A stretch of DNA of 64,000 nucleotides. It comes from Fomitopsis serialis. Taxonomy: Eukaryota > Basidiomycota > Agaricomycetes > Polyporales > Fomitopsidaceae. Location: the NCBI RefSeq assembly GCF_022376445.1, contig NW_025954968.1, positions 372,001 to 436,000 of the forward strand, written 5' to 3'. Positions 57,545 through 64,000 of the stretch are shown here, piece by piece (the stretch's first letter is position 1; every line of letters begins with the position of its first letter). A program made the position numbers and the translations under genes. The notes below the pieces were generated by a model. It had not been told where the DNA came from, ran no database searches, and was given only the letters and a program-made list of their open reading frames with translations.

Positions 57545-60500
57545 ATGCCTGGTCCCGTTGCAGTCGAGTCTCCGCTCATGAACATGCATAGCCCTGCCAT
57601 GTCGCCCATCTCACGAGTACAGTATGCGGTACACATGCATGCACAACCGCCGAATCACCCCGCTCAAGACATGGCCACACCGTCGTCCCCTTCACGCGTT
57701 GCGCTGCAGCCTCGGAACGGCAATGGGCCGTCATCTCCCTACCCTATGGGTTCCACGTTGCGCGAACGCAACGAGGGCAACATTGATCCTTCTCTTGCCC
57801 AGAACGGCCAGGCTGACGCATCCAGTCGCGTCAACTGTTGCGCAAATTGCGGCTCGAGCAATACGCCCCTGTGGCGCCGCGACGGAGATGGCAAGACAGT
57901 CTGCAATGCCTGCGGTGAGTCCCGCCTTCCTCGCAATTCCCCATCCGGCCCGTAGCGCCAGATATCGTCAGAGCACGACGGTCTATCGAGATCCTCCCAG
58001 AGGCACGTGTGAGAGGCATTCGAAGACTAGACGCTTCCTCGGTGGTAATCATATCGAGACCTCGCCTCTGACGCATGCCTACTGAAAGGGTAGCGCATAG
58101 ATCGTCGAGCGCGCGGTATTCTATATGTTGGGGCATGCCAATCACCTCTCCCTTCTCCTATCATGTCTTTACACGTTTACTGATGCCCGTTCGCTCCCTG
58201 TCCGCCCCTTCATCCTCCACCCTCGCCGACCGCATCGCCTGCATGCAATCTCGTGTTGTTTCGCGCGACCATGATATTATCGCTTGGGTACGGTGCTAAA
58301 GGCCTTTATTACAAGGCCCACGGCTCACCTCGTCCCGTCGCACTCAGACGGACGTCTGTAGTTCCCTCAGCGACTCACCCGAACGCAGACACTGTCGACA
58401 GTCCTTCACCCTCACAGCCGCCGCAGCGACTTCTTACTCCAACGGCACAGGACCTCTCTCCCATTAGTATCGTACACTCCGTTTCGTCTATGCCGACCAC
58501 AGCGGCGACACCCCTGCCTCCTGCGCAGGGCCCCCATCAACAGCGCCATTCACCGGCCTTACTTTCGCAAGCGAAGCCCAACGCCCAGGTGCAGAAACAA
58601 GCGCATGCGCCAGGCACTTGCCCTGGAGACGGACGTTGTGACGGTACCGGTGGCACATCCGCATGCTCTGGCTGTCCTGCTTACAACAACGCGCTTACCG
58701 CGCACTCTCAAGCTGTAGCTCCGAGCGGTGAGGGCAGTGTAGCGGCAGCCGGCGTGCCAATTGCAGCTGCAGACCTCTCTCAAGGCTCCGCCAACGGTCA
58801 ACCTTCGATCCAGTCGACAGCTGGCGAGCAACAACTGCCTATGGATCAAACTAGCCCCTCTGTCAACGGACGTGCAAGAATGCGTGGTGCCGTAGGCGCA
58901 CTCAGCTGCGCGAATTGTGGTACAAGTACGACCCCTCTATGGCGTCGCGACGATGCAGGCAACAACATATGTAACGCATGTGGTACGTGTCTCGTCGTTT
59001 GCTGTCTCGAATTTTTTGTTCCGGTCTTTCTCTATTTTGTCTTGCATCTTACGTGCGGTGCTTGTCGTTCGACCACCGGCGACGAGTTCAGCGAGTGGAG
59101 ATGCGCTGTGATTGGTCAACGGTTTGCGCTCATTAGCCGCTATTTCATCCGTTATCTGTCTTGTGATACGGCCTTGCATCTTATCTGATATAGATGCTTG
59201 ATCGTTGCTGCGGACCTTGCGCTTATGGCCAAAGATCATGCGCGAAATAATCATTGACGCAGGGGAGAGGCTGCTCGGCCTTCACCGAGAGGCGTACCAT
59301 GGTGTTGGGACGCGACTTTCATGGTTAATCCCTTTTATATTGCATGCGCGGGAGGTCGAAGAGCGGCTTCAATTTTGGTCAAGCGGGGACGTGCAGCGCC
59401 AGAGGTCGTTCTGTTCCACCTTGCGCTCATCTTGACTCTGACGCGCCGTCGTTGGCTTTCCCCTTTGAAACTTCCCCGCTGTCCAAGAAAGCTATAGCTC
59501 CCTGGTTTCTGCCCTATCGTGATCTGGACAAGGTCGCTAATCACTTCATTTCCTTGTCTTCTCCCGTGTCGCTTAGGGCTCTACTACAAGCTTCACGGAA
59601 CGCATCGGCCCAACTCGATGAGGAAAACTGTGATCAAGCGGAGAAAGCGTGTCCCGGCCGCCGCTGGCGCTCCTGGGTCCCCACTCAACAGGATCGCATG
59701 ACCGATCAGGCGGCAGCAGAAGTACTTGCCAGTGTGCGAGGGGGTGCGAGCGGGGGTGCTGGGACGCAGGACGAGAGCGAGGAGATCAGCCAAAGCGTAA
59801 ACGCGCGCGCAAGTCTCGCGCGTCGAAGGGTCAGAAGGAGGGGGACGATGGGATGGACGTGGATGAGGATGACGGGGACGATGAAGATGGCAAGCCGGTA
59901 CGCAAAGCCAGACGCGGTCGTGGCAGCGCAGCTGCTGGCAGTCGTCGCGGTAGCTCGCGCGAGTCGGCCGCTCCTGTGGTTTGGGGAGAGATCATGCATC
60001 CTCAATCTATGGGCGAAGCTGGCCCGTCCTCCTCGCCACACGCGTCGCGCGCGGGGTCGATCCCTGCTGGCGGACCCCATGGGCATCCCTTCCCTCCCAA
60101 TCCTCATGGCGGCTACAACCTCCCGCCTCTGACGGCTGCTATCAACGGGGAGATGCCCATGGCGATGGCGATGTCGATCATGAACATGCAAGGCGCGCCC
60201 GTTCCTGGAGCGACCCCGAGCTACGCACGGTCCGGCTCTCAAGGTGCCGGCGCCCCCAGCAGGACGCATTCGCCCCTCGCTGGGCCTGGCATGTCGGCCC
60301 CTCCTCCGGGCTACGTTCTCCCGCCTCTCGGACATGGAGTCCCGCCGCCGCCGCCGCACACGTTCGTACATCACCATGGACACCCGTACTACCCACCTCA
60401 GCAGGGCGGGCAGCCTCTGGTGCCAACCATGCAGGAGCTCGAGCGGCATTACAACGATTTGGGAGAGCAGAGGCGGAGGCTGGAGGAGATGATGGAGAAG

Positions 60501-60764
60501 ACCGACCGGATGTTGGCTGGTGTCAGGCGTGGTCTCGACGACATCCGCGCGAGCCAGCAGCAAAACCAGGCTTCGCAGGGTCCGACATCGCAGAGCCAGT
60601 CGCAGTCTGGTTCGGCCACGTCCGTGCCTCTGAGCAGGAGCGAGCGGCCGCAGAGTAGGGTAAGTGTGTGGCCCGTTGCCCCGCCCGAGGCGTCGTCCCG
60701 CGAAACGAACAAATAGGATGTTGGACCTGGAGGTCTCAAGATGTCTGCGATTTTTTCCAACTAG
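57545..60764 (+). CDS. SRE1: Two-finger GATA factor, iron regulator (SRE1/SREA/URBS1 type)
   Basis: join(57545..57914, 58302..58982, 59577..60659, 60717..60764). The family represses siderophore and iron-uptake genes when iron is plentiful. Finger 1 is [20 protein letters not shown] with VCNAC, then GLYYKAHG; finger 2 is [20 protein letters not shown] with ICNAC, then GLYYKLHG. Between them lies [20 protein letters not shown], the cysteine-rich iron-sensing region that separates this family from other GATA factors. Behind finger 2 come a basic region (KRKRARKS), an acidic patch, Pro/Gly-rich low complexity and a coiled coil ([20 protein letters not shown]). The exons sum to 2182 bases, two short of 728 codons. 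One-base losses at about 59698 (before ATGACC) and 59790 (AGCCCA read as AGCCA) explain this. Confidence 0.92.
57915..58301 (+). other. Long intron in GATA finger 1
   Basis: A 387-bp GTGAGT...AAAG intron interrupts the first finger exactly after CNAC-G, in phase 1. It is six to seven times longer than other introns in the window. Confidence 0.75.
58983..59576 (+). other. Long intron in GATA finger 2
   Basis: A 594-bp GTACGT...TTAG intron interrupts the second finger at the same residue and phase as the intron in finger 1, indicating the fingers were duplicated together with an intron. Confidence 0.75.
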
Positions 60765-61099
60765 GTTCAGTGACTGTTGCTTCCCCGTCGTCTCGTATAC
60801 TATACATGCCTGGCGACTGTTGTTATTTCCATGCGTGTGGACGATATTATATGCTACCGTATAGTTCCCCTCCGTTTTTATGTCGATGACGGTTCGTATC
60901 AGGTTCGTATGTTATGTAGTATCTCAAAGATGGCAAACATATAGATAAGATAGTGTTCATGTTCGTCGAGATCGCGCTAACGCACACAAAAATCTAATCA
61001 ACGAGCCAATTTCACGTGCGAAGGGTCAGGCGACTGGGCAATTGTACTCCGCGAGTCGTTGGCCTCGACCCTTGACCACTCTCATACCACACCCAAGCC
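60765..61099. other. Intergenic between GATA factor and OPI1
   Basis: 335 bp, AT-rich in the middle (likely polyadenylation region of the GATA gene and the OPI1 promoter). No further feature. Confidence 0.5.
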
Positions 61100-63874
61100 A
61101 TGGCGCTCGACGAAGACGAGTCTGTGCGCATCGCCGTGCGTGCTCTAGGCGATATGAAGAACGGCGGATTCGCCTCGACATCGACATGTGAGTCTACTGT
61201 GCTTGTGAAGGCATCGGTTAACCAGTGCATGTAGCGGTCCAGCCTACTCCAGCTCTTTCTGTAACATCAGGGACATCCTCGCCGTCCTTGCCTTCACCTG
61301 TCTTCGAGGGAGAAGATCGCATGTTGGGGTCCATGTCGGCAGGCAGTGAAGATCGCCTGGGGTTGCGGCCAGGAGATGATGTCGATTTCGTCTCGCGCAT
61401 GTCTAGCCTGCCCATCGTGAACACGGCGTTGCGAGCGTACGAACAGGGCAAGGCTAGCTCCAGGGTGGTGAAGGTATGCCCTCCCTGGTGGCTCATGCAC
61501 ACCCCGCACTCACTGAACCTGTGCAGTATGGTGCGGAGATGATGGAATCCTCCGTGAAATCCATCTCGCGCCCTGTTATGGGTCGCCTCCCTGTGGAACA
61601 GCTGGACGATTTTGCATGCAGACAGCTTGATAGGGTGCGTGCCCCCCGTTGCCCGTCAATTCATCTCTGTCTGTACGTCTCCCGGCTGCTTGCTCTTGTG
61701 GGACGCTAGCGCTTGCAATGCATCCTTGATCCGTATGCGTGGCTACAAGGAGGACGGACTCAGTAAGAGTAAGAGTGCGGGCTTGCACTATAGCCATGTG
61801 GAACCGGTGTTGCTCATCGCGGGCAGCTTGTCGGTGTGAAGCTCAGCCTCTTGATCATGGTTTACTACAGCCCCGTGGGGTCTACAGGAGTCCAGCGCTG
61901 CAAGGCACGCGTTGATCGGAACAAGTGGCGCGTTCATTATTTTCGTGGATATCTGTTTCGTGGATATCTGTGTTGCATTGTTATCGGGTATCTGCTGACC
62001 TCCTCTCAGTTTGAAAGCTACAGACGACGAACACCTAGTCGGGATCGTGAAGGCGAACGCGGGCGTAGATCCAGCTTCTCGTACGATGATTCAAATCCAA
62101 GTCGATCCGTCGAGCGGTATGCAACGAGAGATGTATCAATGATTCGCGAATTGTCTCGTGAGAGGAGCGGAACGAACGAGAGACAAGCAGAAGGTTTGTA
62201 TGTGTGTGCCAGATCGCCAACACTCAAAGAACTGACAACAACACAGCAGGCCCTTCGTTTTCCAGAGCGATTCCACGTCGCGGTCAAAGCCACACACCAA
62301 CACCTCACTCTCCGTCATCCTCGAGGTCTTCTCACACAGATGCAGATGACGACACCTCTAGACACCAACATCAACGTCAACGTGGCTCAATATCTGCTAC
62401 ACCTTCACCAACCACCGAGAGTCAGCAAGTCGCACAGCGTAGCCGATGGCAAGCTATGCTGCTTGAGGCTGGAGGCATCAGCGCTGCGTTCAGCGAAGAT
62501 AGCATGAGACGATTGCGATACTGTTTACAATGGCTACAGGTTTGTATACTATGGTCGTCTGCTCGAAACGTGCTCACCATCCCTCTCCAGTATGCCACAG
62601 GTCACATTGATGCTCAAATGCTCGTCCTTCGGGACTTCATTGCCTCGCTGCAGACAACATCTCCGTCGGCGGCGGCAGCCGCGATATCCGCCCAGCACCT
62701 TCGTACGTTGAACGCTGCCAAGCGCGACGTGGTCGAAACCATCCGACAAGTGGTTGACATTGTCAGCCGATACGCTGGCGGAGCATTACCTGAACCGGCC
62801 CGCACGCGTGTGCGGACGTTCATCCTCCGCTTGCCCCGCCGCTGGGCGGAGGCCTCAGGTGATACACACCACCATGGCCACGGAGTCGATGGTCGCCCAA
62901 ACGGTGGTGCTGACAGAGTCGACATGCGCCGCAGTACAAACGTTGCTCCGTATAGCTATGGTCCGGGTGAAGCAGGACCGTCACCACGTTCTCGACCTCC
63001 TTCCCGTGCTACCTCGCCCGGCCATACTCGGGCACATTCGCGACAGGCGAGCGCAACGATGGGCGCCACACCGGGTGGTGCTCCCACAACTGTCGACTCC
63101 GCCAACCAAGCCGCTCAGCGCATCCTAACGCTCGCGACTGAAAGTTTGGACATGCTGCGCGGCGTGACCGCAGTGGTATCCGAAAGTCTCGAGAGGGCCG
63201 ATGCGTATGTGTTCAAGCTGTTAGTCTGGACGAGTGCTCATCCCTTCATATGTTGTTGTAGTTGGGTGGAAAGGCTGCGCGTCGTAGGTTTGCAACGTCC
63301 GAACGGGGAAACAAGCCCCGGTGCGAATCTGGATGCCCCGCCTGATATCGACGCAGTTCTTGACCCACGGTTGCGAGGCGAGGCGTATCGAGACCAACGC
63401 TCGCATCGACAGCCTTATTCTCACTCCCCATCATCACCACTCTCACCCTACGCCCCGCTGTCTCCCCTCTCGGCGTCTGGGCGTTCTACGCCTGCATACG
63501 TGCCATCTCGCAACAACTCAAGCTCGGTACTCAGTATGGGGCCGCCAGGCTCGCTCTCGAGCAGTTACTACTCGACTACTTCTCTAGATGCTGGCGGTGC
63601 AGCCGTCTCATTGGATGCGTTGTCTCTGACATCTCACTCCGCTGCAAGCTCTCGTTATGCTACACCAAAGCATTCACATTCTGCACTGCCTTCGGAGGGC
63701 GATGGCGATAGTCCGGTGTACATGTCAAGAAAGAGGGCGGGGAAGCGGCCTGCAGACAGTAGTGGCGACGATCCGACAGTTGTGGCTGCCACAGCTCTCG
63801 CCGGACTAGCTGGCTCAGCGAAGAGGGCCAAACAGGAGCCGAACACGGACGAAAAGATGGACATGGAGCCTTGA
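61100..63874 (+). CDS. OPI1: Transcriptional repressor of the OPI1 family
   Basis: In yeast Opi1 represses phospholipid-biosynthesis genes and is held at the ER by phosphatidic acid. ATG 61100 opens MALDEDESVRIAVRALGDMK. The conserved blocks are MSSLPIVNTALRAYEQGKAS, YGAEMMESSVKSISRPVMGR spliced from VVK, LPVEQLDDFACRQLDR, SRWQAMLLEAGGISAAFSED, SMRRLRYCLQWLQ spliced to YATGHIDAQMLVLRDFIASL, and LRTLNAAKRDVVETIRQVVD. Ser/Pro-rich linkers separate them, and a basic patch SRKRAGKRPA precedes the C-terminus, which ends MDMEP at TGA 63872-63874. Introns tested (61188-61232, 62193-62248, 62540-62590 region) are GT-AG and in phase, with no frameshift in the large last exon. The protein is longer than yeast Opi1 because of the linkers. 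Confidence 0.9.
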
Positions 63875-64000
63875 GGTCACTGGTCTGATACAGATCCTAT
63901 AACGAACGGTCCCCTTAGCTGGCCGCCCGAACATGAACACTGATGCGGATGGTTGCCGGTGCAGCTTGCAGCCCCGTAAGATACTCGATAAGTCCCATCC

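Overview
The window looks like nuclear DNA of a filamentous basidiomycete, probably an Agaricomycete of the polypore type. The evidence is dense multi-exon genes with mostly 50-65 bp GT-AG introns, GC-rich codons, and genes typical of that group (velvet factor, SRE1-type two-finger GATA factor, OPI1-type repressor, P450, F-box proteins). The placement is an inference from gene content; no rRNA, tRNA, CRISPR array or transposon was recognised. Exon joins were worked out by hand from reading frame, splice sites and family motifs.

Layout, left to right. 0-6 kb: 3' part of a velvet-domain regulator, a small single C2H2 finger gene (znf1), and a one-pass membrane protein resembling fungal adhesin-like proteins. 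6-14.5 kb: two mitochondrial genes in tandem (ZIM17-like Hsp70 escort factor, monothiol glutaredoxin GRX5), DNA polymerase alpha (POL1), and a flavin-reductase-domain protein. 15-22 kb: an MFS transporter and an FAD monooxygenase. 23.5-31.4 kb: a 409-aa membrane orphan, a GRAM-TBC-EF-hand Rab GAP (GYP2/TBC1D9 type) and a WDR5/Swd3-type WD40 protein. 32-41.9 kb is gene-poor accessory DNA: a second C2H2 gene (znf2), a gene for a signal-peptide protein with a C-terminal zinc finger, a minisatellite, a P450 and a broken vWFA gene. 41.9-55.9 kb is housekeeping: thymidylate kinase, CWC27 cyclophilin, UBC6-type E2, an NTF2-fold protein, an F-box protein, ribosomal protein eL37 and an augmin HAUS6-like subunit. 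57.5-63.9 kb: an SRE1/SREA-type iron regulator and OPI1.

There is no operon logic. The visible arrangement is divergent pairs (GRX5/POL1, CWC27/UBC6, HAUS6/unknown) and convergent pairs (thymidylate kinase/CWC27, GYP2/WDR5). ZIM17 and GRX5 both serve mitochondrial Fe-S biogenesis, and the SRE1-type factor governs iron uptake, but they lie 50 kb apart.

Two points matter most. First, many housekeeping genes that should be intact (POL1, thymidylate kinase, eL37, UBC6, CWC27, and others) carry isolated single-base deletions, often in runs of identical bases, while other genes (GRX5, ZIM17, WDR5, GYP2, OPI1) read clean. This looks more like sequencing error than decay, so frameshifted genes here should not be called pseudogenes without reads. 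Second, the accessory region contains three tiny proteins that end in a single zinc finger. Two are paralogues 30 kb apart and one has a signal peptide; these are the best candidates for something undescribed.
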